Positions 42,707 to 52,596 are shown, counted from the stretch's first letter. The stretch is DNA of 64,000 bases from Exiguobacterium mexicanum (GCF_005960665.1 NZ_CP040676.1:1126501-1190500), one strand, 5' to 3'. Made by a program: numbers and translations. The notes: generated by a model not told the origin, from the letters alone.

Positions 42707-43807
42707 GTGGCAACACCATTAAAAGACGTGTATGATGAGACCTTTTTGTTGGAATTTGGACGACGTATTCAAACCGTGTATCCGTCATTTGACGTACAGG
42801 CTTTTATCGCATCAATCATAGATGAATCGTGGGAAGCGTTGGCACTCAAAGGGCGTACTCGACGTATTTCGATAAAACTAGGTCAGTATTTGCCACAGAA
42901 TTACGAATCAGCTTTGGACGTATTGGTTGAAATTGCAGATGACTGCGTCGGCTTTCCTTATTTGTTTTTCCCGGACTTTGTAGCAGTGTACGGGCAGGCA
43001 GAAGAGCATTGGGAACGCTCGATGTCAGCGCTCGAACGCTTCACGCAGACGTCGTCTTCTGAATTCGCCATCAGACCTTTTTTGTTGCGGGATCCAACAC
43101 GTGTGATGCATCAAATGACAGCTTGGGCCATTCATCCGAACGAACATGTACGGCGTTTGGCGAGTGAAGGCTGTCGTCCTCGCCTTCCGTGGGCAGAATC
43201 GCTACCGATGTTCAAAGAAGACCCGGCTCCAGTGTTGGAGATTTTAGAGTTGTTAAAAGAAGACCCATCATTATATGTGAGAAAAAGTGTGGCCAACAAT
43301 CTCAACGATATCTCGAAAGATCACCCAGAAGCCGTACTCGCAGTCTCGCGACGATGGCAGGGCGAGCATCCTCATACCGATTGGATCATTAGACACGGAT
43401 GCCGGACACTGATCAAGTCAGCCCATCCTGACGCGTTAACGATATTCGGTTATACGCAGGAAACAAATTTAACCGTCGACTCATCGATTTCTATACATCC
43501 GAACGTGATCCGCATAGGGGAGGCGTGCGAGATTCAATACGATGTGTCCATTCGTCCAGGGGATACTGCTTATGTTCGTATCGAATACGCGATTGAGTTT
43601 ATAAAGGCCAACGGGAAAGCGAGTCGTAAAGCATTCCTGCTAGCGAATAGAACCGTCGCTGGGGGCGCGCGACTTGCAGCGACCAGAGTGCATGACTGGT
43701 CAGATTTGACGACCCGTCGGCATTATCCAGGGGAGCATCGTGTCGTCTTGTTGGTAAATGGACGAGAAGTGGCTGAAAATCATGTCATGTTGCATAAAAG
43801 TTGTTGA
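42707..43807 (+). CDS. alkC: AlkC-type DNA alkylation repair protein with Ig-like C-terminus
   Basis: A 366-residue HEAT-like-repeat DNA glycosylase of the AlkC/AlkD superfamily, expected to remove 3-methyladenine. Helical repeats fill about 1-235 (PLKDVYDETFLLEFGRRIQ, HVRRLASEGCRPRLPWAESL, YVRKSVANNLNDISKDHP, DWIIRHGCRTLIK). The last 120 residues look like a beta-sandwich (SISIHPNVIRIGEACEIQYD), as in AlkC forms with an Ig-like domain. GTG 42707 follows GGGGGA. Base use is more AT-rich than neighbours, which suggests acquisition. Single gene with its own terminator; no LexA box found. Confidence 0.85.
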   Translation: MATPLKDVYDETFLLEFGRRIQTVYPSFDVQAFIASIIDESWEALALKGRTRRISIKLGQYLPQNYESALDVLVEIADDCVGFPYLFFPDFVAVYGQAEEHWERSMSALERFTQTSSSEFAIRPFLLRDPTRVMHQMTAWAIHPNEHVRRLASEGCRPRLPWAESLPMFKEDPAPVLEILELLKEDPSLYVRKSVANNLNDISKDHPEAVLAVSRRWQGEHPHTDWIIRHGCRTLIKSAHPDALTIFGYTQETNLTVDSSISIHPNVIRIGEACEIQYDVSIRPGDTAYVRIEYAIEFIKANGKASRKAFLLANRTVAGGARLAATRVHDWSDLTTRRHYPGEHRVVLLVNGREVAENHVMLHKSC

Positions 43808-43830
43808 ACTTCTATATAATAAACGGTTCA

Positions 43831-43872
43831 AAAAAAGGGCAACCCTGTCTATTTAGACGGGTTGCCCTTTTT
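43831..43872. terminator. bidirectional terminator between alkC and DUF2227 gene
   Basis: AAAAAAGGGCAACCC / GGGTTGCCCTTTTT with an inner GTCT/AGAC pair; very stable. Confidence 0.92.
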
Positions 43873-43895
43873 GGGTGTGTAGCATAACGATCTGA

Positions 43896-44336
43896 TTAAA
43901 ACGCACGTTTGAAGAACGTGGACGCATAGTCGAGCGTCGTATGTAGCGTCGTCGCGAAAACGAGTCCGAAGAAGCATGCTGCCCCGTTCAGGTCGAGCCA
44001 CGATCTGATAGCTTCCTCATACGGCGTGACCGTGAGCAGAAGCGTGAGCGGGAAACCGAGATAGATGACCCGGATCAGATCGCTCAAGAGCGGAAAATGC
44101 GAGAATAACGACCGATGGGGCATAATCTTCACATAAGGGAGCCAAAAGCCCCGAAGCGGTCCCCATCGATAATAGGCGTCCGACTTCAAATCGAGATCCG
44201 GGGAGAGCCAGAACGTCCCGATGAGGGCGCCAAGCAGGAACACGGTCGGAACATCGATGTCAATAAAAGGCGTGGCAATCGCAAGAGCACCGATTGCCAC
44301 GAGATTCGTACGGGTATGTGTCTTGCCACTAGCCAT
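43896..44336 (-). CDS. DUF2227 putative metal-binding membrane protein
   Basis: A 146-residue protein with several hydrophobic segments (about 12-40, 85-105, 117-135). The family marks are [11 protein letters not shown] at the start, SPDLDLKSDAYYRWGPLRGFW and MPHRSLFSHFP, rich in His and Asp that could bind metal. Its ATG overlaps the lexA stop by one base (TAATG), without a clear ribosome site, so it is coupled to lexA and probably SOS-induced. The role is unknown. Confidence 0.82.
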   Translation of the reverse strand: MASGKTHTRTNLVAIGALAIATPFIDIDVPTVFLLGALIGTFWLSPDLDLKSDAYYRWGPLRGFWLPYVKIMPHRSLFSHFPLLSDLIRVIYLGFPLTLLLTVTPYEEAIRSWLDLNGAACFFGLVFATTLHTTLDYASTFFKRAF

Positions 44337-44956
44337 TAGTGAATCGTGCGGTATACACCGATGACCTTCCCTAAAATCGACACGTTATCGAAATACATCG
44401 CTTCGAGTTCGTCGTTCTCCGGTTGAAGACGCACTTTCGAAGCTTCTTTATAAATCCGCTTCACGGTCGCTTCACCTTCATCCGTCATGGCGACGACAAT
44501 CTCTCCATTGTCGGCCGTGTTCTGTTGACGGACGAGGACGCGGTCCCCATCCAAGATCCCCGCGTTAATCATCGAGTCTCCTGAGACAGAGAGCATGTAG
44601 ACGTTGTCGGAACCGACGACGTGAGCCGGGAGCGGGAAGTGTTCTTCCACGTTCTCGATGGCCGTGATCGGCGTACCGGCTGTGACTTTCCCGATGACCG
44701 GCACGTACATGACGGCATCGTGGTCTTCGACGACGGACATCTCTTCATCCAAAATCTCGATGGCGCGTGGCTTCGTCTTATCACGTCGAATCAATCCACG
44801 CTTCTCAAGACGGTCCAAGTGACCGTGTACAGTCGAGCTCGATGCGAGCCCGACAGCCTCGCCAATTTCGCGGACCGAAGGGGGATACCCTTTCGCCCGA
44901 ACCTCAGCTTTTATAAAATCAAGAATCTGTTGTTGTCTTGCTGACATTTTTTTCAA
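44336..44956 (-). CDS. lexA: SOS repressor LexA
   Basis: A 206-residue repressor-protease. N-terminal winged helix (1-65; [20 protein letters not shown]), self-cleavage site A93-G94 (VTAGTP), catalytic S128 (SVSGDSM) and K166 (ATVKRIY). It represses recA, itself and the divergent operon through the boxes reported here, until RecA filaments trigger cleavage. TTG 44956 is the likely start, since GAGGTGAAA is close to it and too far from ATG 44947. Confidence 0.96.
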   Translation of the reverse strand: MKKMSARQQQILDFIKAEVRAKGYPPSVREIGEAVGLASSSTVHGHLDRLEKRGLIRRDKTKPRAIEILDEEMSVVEDHDAVMYVPVIGKVTAGTPITAIENVEEHFPLPAHVVGSDNVYMLSVSGDSMINAGILDGDRVLVRQQNTADNGEIVVAMTDEGEATVKRIYKEASKVRLQPENDELEAMYFDNVSILGKVIGVYRTIH

Positions 44957-45042
44957 TGGATTTCACCTCGATTATGTCGAATAACCTGCGAACGCATCCT
45001 ATTCTTTATGGGTTTAGTTTAACACAAGAACACATGAGCGCA

Positions 45043-45056
45043 CAAACATTCGTTCG
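45043..45056. promoter_or_regulatory. LexA box 1 in the lexA/SOS-operon intergenic region
   Basis: CAAAC-ATTC-GTTCG, one mismatch to the SOS consensus; nearest to lexA, likely autoregulation. Confidence 0.7.
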
Positions 45057-45066
45057 TTTTTTTTGC

Positions 45067-45096
45067 TTGACCGAACAGAAGTTCTTGTTTTATGAT
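45067..45096 (+). promoter_or_regulatory. predicted promoter of the small-protein/yneB operon
   Basis: TTGACC (45067-45072), 18-base spacer holding LexA box 2, TATGAT (45091-45096). Confidence 0.7.
45072..45085. promoter_or_regulatory. LexA box 2
   Basis: CGAAC-AGAA-GTTCT, one mismatch, lying between -35 and -10 where bound repressor would block polymerase. Confidence 0.82.
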
Positions 45097-45109
45097 GAGA
45101 ACAGATAAA

Positions 45110-45123
45110 CGAACAGACGTTCT
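45110..45123. promoter_or_regulatory. LexA box 3
   Basis: CGAAC-AGAC-GTTCT, one mismatch, just downstream of the predicted transcription start; spaced 38 bases from box 2. Confidence 0.82.
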
Positions 45124-45160
45124 CGAGAACGTGTATTCTTATTCCCAGGAGGCAATGATT

Positions 45161-45397
45161 ATGAGAGACACAATCAATGGAATCATCTTAGTCGGCATGT
45201 TGGCACTCGGTATGTTCGTATTTTTCGCGGTCGGAGAGCTTCGCGACAACGAAGCGGTCGTCGTGACCGAACAAAAAGTCGAACACAGTATTGAAGAAGA
45301 AGTTGCCTTGAAAGAGGCGGAGACGCTCGAAGCGCACATTCTCGCTAAGCGAGATGATGAAAAAGACGACAAGACGACGTGGTTCGCCGCCGAATAA
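45161..45397 (+). CDS. SOS-controlled small membrane protein in the yneA position
   Basis: A 78-residue protein with one N-terminal membrane helix (about 7-27, INGIILVGMLALGMFVFFAV) and a charged tail rich in Glu, Lys and Asp, predicted helical. It stands between lexA and yneB, where Bacillus has yneA (SOS division suppressor), but has no LysM domain and I see no sequence likeness beyond the single helix. ATG 45161 is 8 bases from AGGAGG; ATG 45155 is too close. Two LexA boxes at its promoter imply damage induction. Division arrest is a reasonable guess, not shown. Confidence 0.75.
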   Translation: MRDTINGIILVGMLALGMFVFFAVGELRDNEAVVVTEQKVEHSIEEEVALKEAETLEAHILAKRDDEKDDKTTWFAAE

Positions 45398-45439
45398 TCG
45401 TTTCTGATTGCGAACATCCCTTCATCCTGTGTATCGTAG

Positions 45440-46114
<675 letters not shown>

Positions 46115-46174
46115 TTCCTGCTCGCTGATTTTGTACAGTAGAAGGACAAATTCAGTAGAGAGGGGGCGAGCCCG

Positions 46175-46408
46175 ATGCTAGCACCTGAACAGTTGGAGCG
46201 AATCAATTTCCTCGCCAACAAAGCAAAGACAGATGGTCTGTCACCACAAGAGATGGATGAGCAGCAAGCGCTGCGCCAACAATATTTGCAAGCGTTCCGC
46301 CAATCATTCAAATCACAAATGATGGGAATGAAGGTCGTCGATCCGGAAGGAAACGACGTAACGCCAGAAAAATTAAAAGATGAGCAGGAACGTTACCGCT
46401 CAGAATGA
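46175..46408 (+). CDS. ynzC: DUF896 (UPF0291) protein YnzC
   Basis: A 77-residue helical-hairpin protein. LERINFLANKAKTDGLSPQE and ALRQQYLQAFRQSFKSQMMG are typical of the DUF896 family, cytosolic, role unknown. It follows yneB as in the B. subtilis SOS operon yneA-yneB-ynzC. AGAGAGGGGGCG stands upstream of ATG 46175. A strong terminator closes the operon. Confidence 0.93.
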   Translation: MLAPEQLERINFLANKAKTDGLSPQEMDEQQALRQQYLQAFRQSFKSQMMGMKVVDPEGNDVTPEKLKDEQERYRSE

Positions 46409-46414
46409 CCATGA

Positions 46415-46450
46415 ATGCACATCCTATTTCATATAGGATGTGCATGTTTG
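46415..46450 (+). terminator. terminator after ynzC
   Basis: Perfect 13-bp stem ATGCACATCCTAT / ATAGGATGTGCAT with loop of five; weak T tail. Confidence 0.88.
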
Positions 46451-46544
46451 TTATACGCGAACGTTGATCAGGGGGACTCATTGATGCGTTTTCAAACGAA
46501 AGGAAGTAAACGATTCCATTTAATGTGTTATACTAATTAATTAG

Positions 46545-46573
46545 TTGTGACACACGAATGAGTGTGCTAAAAT
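46545..46573 (+). promoter_or_regulatory. predicted tkt promoter
   Basis: TTGTGA (46545-46550), 17-base spacer, TAAAAT (46568-46573). The spacer contains CACAC-N6-GTGTG, a possible operator. Confidence 0.6.
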
Positions 46574-46616
46574 ATGACGGGTAGAAACTTTGTTAACAAC
46601 AGAGAGGATGAAATTA

Positions 46617-48599
46617 GTGGAAACAACTACTAAAGAATTATTAGCGATTAACTCGATTCGGACACTCTCAATCGATGCGGTCCAAAAAGCGAACTCAGGT
46701 CACCCGGGTATGCCGATGGGTGCGGCTCCGATGGCGTTCACACTTTGGACGGACAAAATGCGTCACAACCCGAAAAACCCGAACTGGTTCAACCGTGATC
46801 GGTTCGTCCTTTCAGCGGGACACGGTTCGATGCTCTTGTACTCGCTTCTTCACTTATCTGGTTACGATCTCTCAATGGACGACCTCAAATCGTTCCGCCA
46901 AATGGATTCGAAAACGCCTGGACATCCAGAGTACCGTCACACGGCAGGTGTCGACGCGACGACTGGACCGCTCGGACAAGGGATCGCCATGGCTGTCGGG
47001 ATGGCAATGGCAGAGAAACATTTGGAAGCGACGTACAACCGCGATGAGTTCAAAGTGGTTGACCACTTCACATACGCGATTTGCGGAGACGGTGACTTGA
47101 TGGAAGGCGTATCGGCAGAAGCTGCTTCGCTCGCTGGTCATTTGAAACTCGGCAAACTCGTCGTCCTTTACGATTCAAATGATATCTCGCTTGACGGCGA
47201 CCTTCACAAATCGTTCTCGGAAAGCGTTGAAGATCGTTTCAACGCCTACGGTTGGCAAGTGATCCGTGTCGAAGATGGTACGGATATCGATACAATCGCG
47301 AAAGCGATCGACGAAGCGAAAGCTGAAACGTCGAAACCAACCCTCATCGAAGTGAAGACGGTTATCGGCTTTGGTTCACCGAACAAGTCAGGCAAATCGG
47401 CATCACACGGTGCGCCACTCGGCGAAGCTGAAATTGAACTCACGAAGCAGTTCTACAAGTGGGAAGGCGAGAACTTCTACGTACCGAACGAAGTATACGA
47501 CTTGTTCAACGATAAAGTCGTTGAGCCAGGCGCGAAGCATGAAGCGGACTGGAACGAACTCGTTGAAGCTTACAAGTCAGCACACCCTGAACTTGGTGCC
47601 CAGTTCGAACGTGCGATGAACAACGAGCTCCCAGAAGGTTGGGACAGCGAATTGCCGACGTTCGAAATCGGTTCGAAAAAAGCGACTCGTCAAACGAGCG
47701 GTGAAGTATTGAACGCGATCGCCAAAGCGGTTCCGACTCTCTTCGGAGGCTCGGCTGACCTCGCTGGTTCGAACAACACGATGATCAAAGGCGCTGCGGA
47801 CTTCGATGAAGATCCAGCCGGCCGCAACATCTGGTTCGGAGTCCGTGAATTCGCGATGGCAGCAGCCGTCAACGGGATGGCGCTCCACGGTGGGGTCCTC
47901 CCATACGGCGCGACGTTCTTCGTCTTCTCGGATTACCTTCGCCCGGCAGTTCGACTTGCTGCGCTCATGGGAATCCCATCAACGTTCGTCTTGACGCACG
48001 ATTCAATCGCGGTCGGCGAAGATGGCCCGACGCACGAACCGGTCGAGCACTTGATGAGCTTCCGTGCGATGCCAAACTTGTCTGTTCTCCGTCCAGCTGA
48101 CGGAAAAGAGACGATCGCGGCTTGGAAGCAAGCAATCACGACGAAAACGTCACCATCACTTCTCGTCTTGACGCGTCAAGCATTGCCAGAACTCGAAGGC
48201 ACGTCGATCGAAGACGCAGCTAAAGGTGGCTATGTCGTCGCCGGCAACTCAAGCGAGGCAGACGTCCTCCTTCTCGGTACAGGTTCTGAAGTACACGTCC
48301 TCGTCGAAGCACGCGAAGCACTCGCGGCTGAAGGCGTGAACGCGGCTGTCGTCTCGATGCCTTCGTGGGAATTGTTCGAAGCTCAATCGGCAGAATACAA
48401 AGAATCGGTCCTTCCGTCGTCAATCACGAAACGTGTCTCGCTCGAAGCGGGCGCGACGCTCGGTTGGTACAAGTACGTCGGTTTCGGCGGAAAAGTACTC
48501 GGCATCGACAAGTTCGGCGCCTCTGCTCCTGGAGATCTCCTCATGAAAGAATACGGCATGTCGGTCGACAACGTCGTCGCAGCTGTCAAATCACTTTAA
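46617..48599 (+). CDS. tkt: transketolase
   Basis: A 660-residue thiamine-diphosphate enzyme of the pentose phosphate pathway. Typical blocks: [33 protein letters not shown], the TPP motif [19 protein letters not shown] ending in [10 protein letters not shown], and [18 protein letters not shown] 46617 is taken because AGAGAGG is 9 bases upstream and homologues start there; ATG 46608 overlaps that site. It turns pentose phosphates, including those freed by nucleoside salvage, into glycolytic sugars. Followed by yneF as in Bacillus. Confidence 0.96.
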   Translation: METTTKELLAINSIRTLSIDAVQKANSGHPGMPMGAAPMAFTLWTDKMRHNPKNPNWFNRDRFVLSAGHGSMLLYSLLHLSGYDLSMDDLKSFRQMDSKTPGHPEYRHTAGVDATTGPLGQGIAMAVGMAMAEKHLEATYNRDEFKVVDHFTYAICGDGDLMEGVSAEAASLAGHLKLGKLVVLYDSNDISLDGDLHKSFSESVEDRFNAYGWQVIRVEDGTDIDTIAKAIDEAKAETSKPTLIEVKTVIGFGSPNKSGKSASHGAPLGEAEIELTKQFYKWEGENFYVPNEVYDLFNDKVVEPGAKHEADWNELVEAYKSAHPELGAQFERAMNNELPEGWDSELPTFEIGSKKATRQTSGEVLNAIAKAVPTLFGGSADLAGSNNTMIKGAADFDEDPAGRNIWFGVREFAMAAAVNGMALHGGVLPYGATFFVFSDYLRPAVRLAALMGIPSTFVLTHDSIAVGEDGPTHEPVEHLMSFRAMPNLSVLRPADGKETIAAWKQAITTKTSPSLLVLTRQALPELEGTSIEDAAKGGYVVAGNSSEADVLLLGTGSEVHVLVEAREALAAEGVNAAVVSMPSWELFEAQSAEYKESVLPSSITKRVSLEAGATLGWYKYVGFGGKVLGIDKFGASAPGDLLMKEYGMSVDNVVAAVKSL

Positions 48600-48611
48600 T
48601 CGCATATTGTC

Positions 48612-48649
48612 AGTGGTGGCCCGGAGGTTTTGGGTCACCACTTTTTTTT
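48612..48649 (+). terminator. terminator after tkt
   Basis: AGTGGTGGCCC / GGGTCACCACT with eight T. Confidence 0.9.
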
Positions 48650-48723
48650 CAGACGACTAGCGAATTAGCGTAATATAGTGTATAGTAAAAAACGATGTTT
48701 CATATGGTAGAGGAGGTTAAGCC

Positions 48724-48954
48724 TTGAGTACATTATTCTGGATTCTTCTTGTCGTGGCAGCACTAATCGGGGGTATCGCGATCGGTTTCTTTATCGCTCG
48801 TAAATACATGATGAACTACCTCGAACAGAACCCACCGATCAACGAAGATATGATTCGTACATTGATGATGCAAATGGGTCAAAAGCCGTCACAGAAGAAA
48901 GTCAACCAAGTGATGCGCGCCATGAACGTTCAAATGAAGAACGAAAAGAAATAA
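48724..48954 (+). CDS. yneF: UPF0154 membrane protein YneF
   Basis: A 76-residue protein with one N-terminal membrane helix (about 3-25) then a conserved cytosolic part ([37 protein letters not shown]). Family UPF0154, role unknown. TTG start after AGAGGAGG. Same position as in B. subtilis. Confidence 0.92.
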   Translation: MSTLFWILLVVAALIGGIAIGFFIARKYMMNYLEQNPPINEDMIRTLMMQMGQKPSQKKVNQVMRAMNVQMKNEKK

Positions 48955-48967
48955 ACTCGATCGGCCG

Positions 48968-48997
48968 AAGCACTTTGCGCCCGCAAAGTGCTTTTTT
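48968..48997 (+). terminator. terminator after yneF
   Basis: AAGCACTTTGCG / CGCAAAGTGCTT hairpin and six T. Confidence 0.92.
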
Positions 48998-49074
48998 CAT
49001 CCAGTTTTTGTTAGACAATCGAACAAACTTTCGCTAATCTAATAGAATAGTCTGAATTCAAGACAACATAGGGG

Positions 49075-50838
49075 GTGTTTCCAATTCGTGAATTCAAACA
49101 ACTAGCTTGGTTCTTCAAGCTCGAGTGGCGGACGTATGCGCTCGGCATCGTCTTACTCATGTTCGTCGCGGGGCTCGAACTTATACCGCCGCGCATCATC
49201 GGGCGAATCGTCGATGAGATCAACCGGGGAACGCTTGGAACAGATTTATTATGGATGTTGCTCGGCGGGCTCGCGGCCGTCGGGATCGGGAACTATGTGG
49301 CCCGTTTCTTCTGGCGATACTTCATCTTCGGGGCTTCGATTCGCCTCGGTCGGATGTTGCGGAGTCAGCTCTATCGTCATTTCACCGATTTAGATCAACG
49401 GTTTTATAAGAAGTCGCGGGTCGGGGATTTGATGGCCCATGCGACAAACGATGTCCAGGCCGTCTCGACGACGGCGGGTGCGGGGATTTTGACACTCGTC
49501 GATAGCATCACCATGGGAACGTTCGTCATCATCACCATGGTGACGACCATCAGTTGGAAGTTGACGGTCGTGGCATTGTTGCCGCTGCCAATCATGGTCG
49601 CGTTGACGACGCGATACGGCAAACTCTTACATAATCGGTTCGGGGTCGCTCAAGCGGCGTTCTCTGAACTGAATGATAAAGTCCAAGAGAGCGTCAGCGG
49701 TGTCCGGGTGTTGAAGTCGACCGGGGAAGTCGGCCGTGACGTCGACTCATTCGAGAAGCTATCCGACGAAGTCATGGCGAAAAACGTACGTGTCGCGAAA
49801 ATCGACGCCTTGTACGACCCGACCATCTTCGGGATTGTAGGCCTCTCGTATATCTTGTCGATCGGTTATGGGGCGTATTTGATTGAACAAGGAGAGCTGA
49901 CCATCGGACAGATCGTTAGTTTCACCGCCTATCTCGGCTTGCTCACATGGCCGATGCTCGCGTTCGGCTGGCTGTTCAATATCGTCGAACGAGGGCGGGC
50001 GTCTTACGACCGGATCGAGCGGATGCTCGCCGTCAAACCTGAGATTCAGGATGACCCGATGGCGGCGACGAAACTCGCCCATTCGGAGATTGAAGCGGAT
50101 ATACGTGCGTTCCGCTATGACGAGACGCCCGTCCTGCAAGACGTCACATTCCGCCTCGAACGCGGACGGACGCTCGGACTCGTCGGCCGTACCGGTTCTG
50201 GTAAGACGACGATTGTACGCTTGTTGACACGAGAGTATGACGTACATGATGGGACGATCAAAATCGGTGGTGTCAACATTCGCCAAGTGAAAAAATCACT
50301 TCTGCTCGATAAAGTCGCTGTCGTCCCGCAAGATCATTTCTTGTTCAGCGATTCGATTGCGAACAATATCGCATTCGGCAAACCGGAAGCGAAACTCGAC
50401 GAAATCATGGAGGCGGCCAAAATCGCCGAGGTTCATGATGACATCATGCGGCTGCCGGAAGGATACGCCACGCTCGTCGGGGAACGGGGTGTGACGTTAT
50501 CGGGTGGTCAGAAGCAACGGATTTCAATCGCACGTGCCCTCATGATTGAGGCGGACGTGTTGATCCTCGACGATGCCCTCTCGGCTGTCGATGCGAAGAC
50601 GGAAGAAGCGATTATCGAGCATTTCCGGACCGGGAACCCTGACCAGTCCCGCTTGATCGTGGCGCATCGACTGTCTGCGGTCGAGCATGCCGACGAGATT
50701 CTCGTCCTTGAGGACGGTCGAATCATCCAACGCGGGCGTCATCAGGACTTGATTCGCGAGCCCGGTTGGTACAAAGACACGTACGATCGCCAACAACTCG
50801 AGGCGATTGTCGAAGGAGGTGGCCACCATGAAGCATGA
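49075..50838 (+). CDS. yheI: ABC exporter subunit, YheI-like
   Basis: A 587-residue half-transporter: membrane domain (1-320, six helices) fused to a nucleotide-binding domain with Walker A GRTGSGKTT, Q-loop VVPQDHFLFSD, signature LSGGQKQR, Walker B VLILDDALSAVD and H-loop VAHRLS. The D after Walker B (usual catalytic E) points to a degenerate ATP site, as in heterodimeric exporters. GTG 49075 is the only normal start before the homologous region but its ribosome site is poor (a G-run abuts it). Overlaps the partner gene. Confidence 0.9.
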   Translation: MFPIREFKQLAWFFKLEWRTYALGIVLLMFVAGLELIPPRIIGRIVDEINRGTLGTDLLWMLLGGLAAVGIGNYVARFFWRYFIFGASIRLGRMLRSQLYRHFTDLDQRFYKKSRVGDLMAHATNDVQAVSTTAGAGILTLVDSITMGTFVIITMVTTISWKLTVVALLPLPIMVALTTRYGKLLHNRFGVAQAAFSELNDKVQESVSGVRVLKSTGEVGRDVDSFEKLSDEVMAKNVRVAKIDALYDPTIFGIVGLSYILSIGYGAYLIEQGELTIGQIVSFTAYLGLLTWPMLAFGWLFNIVERGRASYDRIERMLAVKPEIQDDPMAATKLAHSEIEADIRAFRYDETPVLQDVTFRLERGRTLGLVGRTGSGKTTIVRLLTREYDVHDGTIKIGGVNIRQVKKSLLLDKVAVVPQDHFLFSDSIANNIAFGKPEAKLDEIMEAAKIAEVHDDIMRLPEGYATLVGERGVTLSGGQKQRISIARALMIEADVLILDDALSAVDAKTEEAIIEHFRTGNPDQSRLIVAHRLSAVEHADEILVLEDGRIIQRGRHQDLIREPGWYKDTYDRQQLEAIVEGGGHHEA

Positions 50839-52591
50839 CGTTCAGGAATGGGCGGTCATCAAACGCCTGTTGGCCTACACGAACCGCTACGCACGTCCGC
50901 TCGGACTCGCTTTTGTGTTCTTGTTGCTCGCCACCGGCGCAAAACTAGCAGGACCGTTCTTAATCAAAGTGTTCATCGATGAGTTCGTGACGCCTGGCGT
51001 CTATCCGACAAACTGGGTCGTCACCTTGCTCGTTGTTTATTTGGTCTTGCATGTGTCGGCGATCATCTTCGACTACTTGCAGTCGATCTCGTTCCAAAAG
51101 ATTGCCTTAAAGATCGTGCAAAACATCCGGATGGATATCTTCCGTCACGTGATGGGGATGCGGCTCGCCTACTTTGACCGAACTCCGGCGGGAGTGCTTG
51201 TCTCTCGAATCACGAACGACACCGAGGCCGTCAAGGAACTGTACGTCGGGGTAATGAGCACGTTCGTACAGTCAGCGGTTCAATTGGTCGGGACGTACGT
51301 GTTCCTTTATATCCTCGAACCGACGCTCGCGACGATGGGGCTCGTCCTTGTTCCGCTGTTCTGGCTCATCATCTGGGCGTATCGCCGCTATTCGACAAAA
51401 TATTTTGCCCAAGTGCGTGACTTGTTGTCACAACTGAACGGGCAATTGAATGAATCGATCAACGGGATGGGAATCGTTCAACAGTTCCGACAAGAAGAGC
51501 GGCTCGTCCGCCAGTTCGAAGAAACGAACAAGGCCCACCAAGAGGCACGCTATCGAAACTTGAAGCTCGACAGCATGTTGCTGCGACCGATCATCGAGCT
51601 GTTGCTCGCCTTCTCCATCATTGGACTGCTCGGCTATTACGGCGTCTTGTCGACGACCGAGCAAGTGCAGGTCGGGGTCGTCTATGCCTTCATCAGCTAC
51701 ATCGAGCGCATCTTCCGTCCGGTGCTCGACATCATGCAACGCTTGAGCGAGTTTCAACAGGCGGTCGTCTCGGCGGACCGTGTCTTCAAAGTCTTGGACA
51801 CGGATGAACCGGCTCCAGGAAAGAGTCTTGCCGGTCCTGCCGAAATCGGCTCCGGGGAAGTCCGGTTCGAGAACGTCACGTTCAGCTACGATGGGGAAGT
51901 CGATGTATTGAAACAGATATCATTCGTCGCCAAACCAGGCGAGACGGTCGCCCTCGTCGGTCACACGGGTAGCGGAAAGAGTTCAATCATCAACCTGTTG
52001 ACCCGGTTCTATCCGTATCAATCAGGCCAAATCACGATCGACGGGTATCCGATCGAGCAGTTCGAGGAAGCCGAGCTCCGAGCCAAAGTCGGGCTTGTGC
52101 TCCAAGATCCATTTTTGTTCACAGGGACGATCGAGGATAACTTGAAACTGTTCAATCCGACGATCGACTCGGACAAAGTCCGGGAAGCGGCCGAGTTCGT
52201 GCAAGCTCATACGTTCGTCGAGAAGCTTGAGGCCGGTTACGGACATACGGTCGGTGAGCGCGGCGCGACATTCTCGAGCGGGGAACGGCAACTGCTCGCC
52301 TTCGCCCGGACGGTCGCCCGTGACCCGAAGATTTTGATTTTAGATGAGGCGACGAGTTCGATTGACACCGAGACCGAGGAGCGTGTCCAGCTCGCCCTCG
52401 ATCGGATGAGACGGGGACGGACGACGATTGCCATCGCTCACCGTCTGTCGACGATTCAAGATGCCGACTTGATTCTCGTCCTTCATCGGGGTGAGATCGT
52501 CGAACGAGGTAACCATCAGGCGCTTTTAAAACAGGATGGGCTGTACAAAAAGATGTACGAACTTCAATCTGGCCAACGTCTGATGTCATAA
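50828..52591 (+). CDS. yheH: ABC exporter subunit, YheH-like
   Basis: A 587-residue half-transporter: membrane domain (1-330) and ATPase domain with Walker A GHTGSGKSS, Q-loop LVLQDPFLFTG, a divergent signature FSSGERQL, Walker B ILILDEATSSID with catalytic Glu, and H-loop IAHRLS. It thus complements the YheI subunit: one canonical and one degenerate site in the dimer. GAAGGAGG precedes ATG 50828, which overlaps the yheI stop by 11 bases. B. subtilis YheHI is a multidrug pump; the same is assumed here. Confidence 0.92.
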   Translation: MKHDVQEWAVIKRLLAYTNRYARPLGLAFVFLLLATGAKLAGPFLIKVFIDEFVTPGVYPTNWVVTLLVVYLVLHVSAIIFDYLQSISFQKIALKIVQNIRMDIFRHVMGMRLAYFDRTPAGVLVSRITNDTEAVKELYVGVMSTFVQSAVQLVGTYVFLYILEPTLATMGLVLVPLFWLIIWAYRRYSTKYFAQVRDLLSQLNGQLNESINGMGIVQQFRQEERLVRQFEETNKAHQEARYRNLKLDSMLLRPIIELLLAFSIIGLLGYYGVLSTTEQVQVGVVYAFISYIERIFRPVLDIMQRLSEFQQAVVSADRVFKVLDTDEPAPGKSLAGPAEIGSGEVRFENVTFSYDGEVDVLKQISFVAKPGETVALVGHTGSGKSSIINLLTRFYPYQSGQITIDGYPIEQFEEAELRAKVGLVLQDPFLFTGTIEDNLKLFNPTIDSDKVREAAEFVQAHTFVEKLEAGYGHTVGERGATFSSGERQLLAFARTVARDPKILILDEATSSIDTETEERVQLALDRMRRGRTTIAIAHRLSTIQDADLILVLHRGEIVERGNHQALLKQDGLYKKMYELQSGQRLMS

Positions 52592-52596
52592 ATTAC

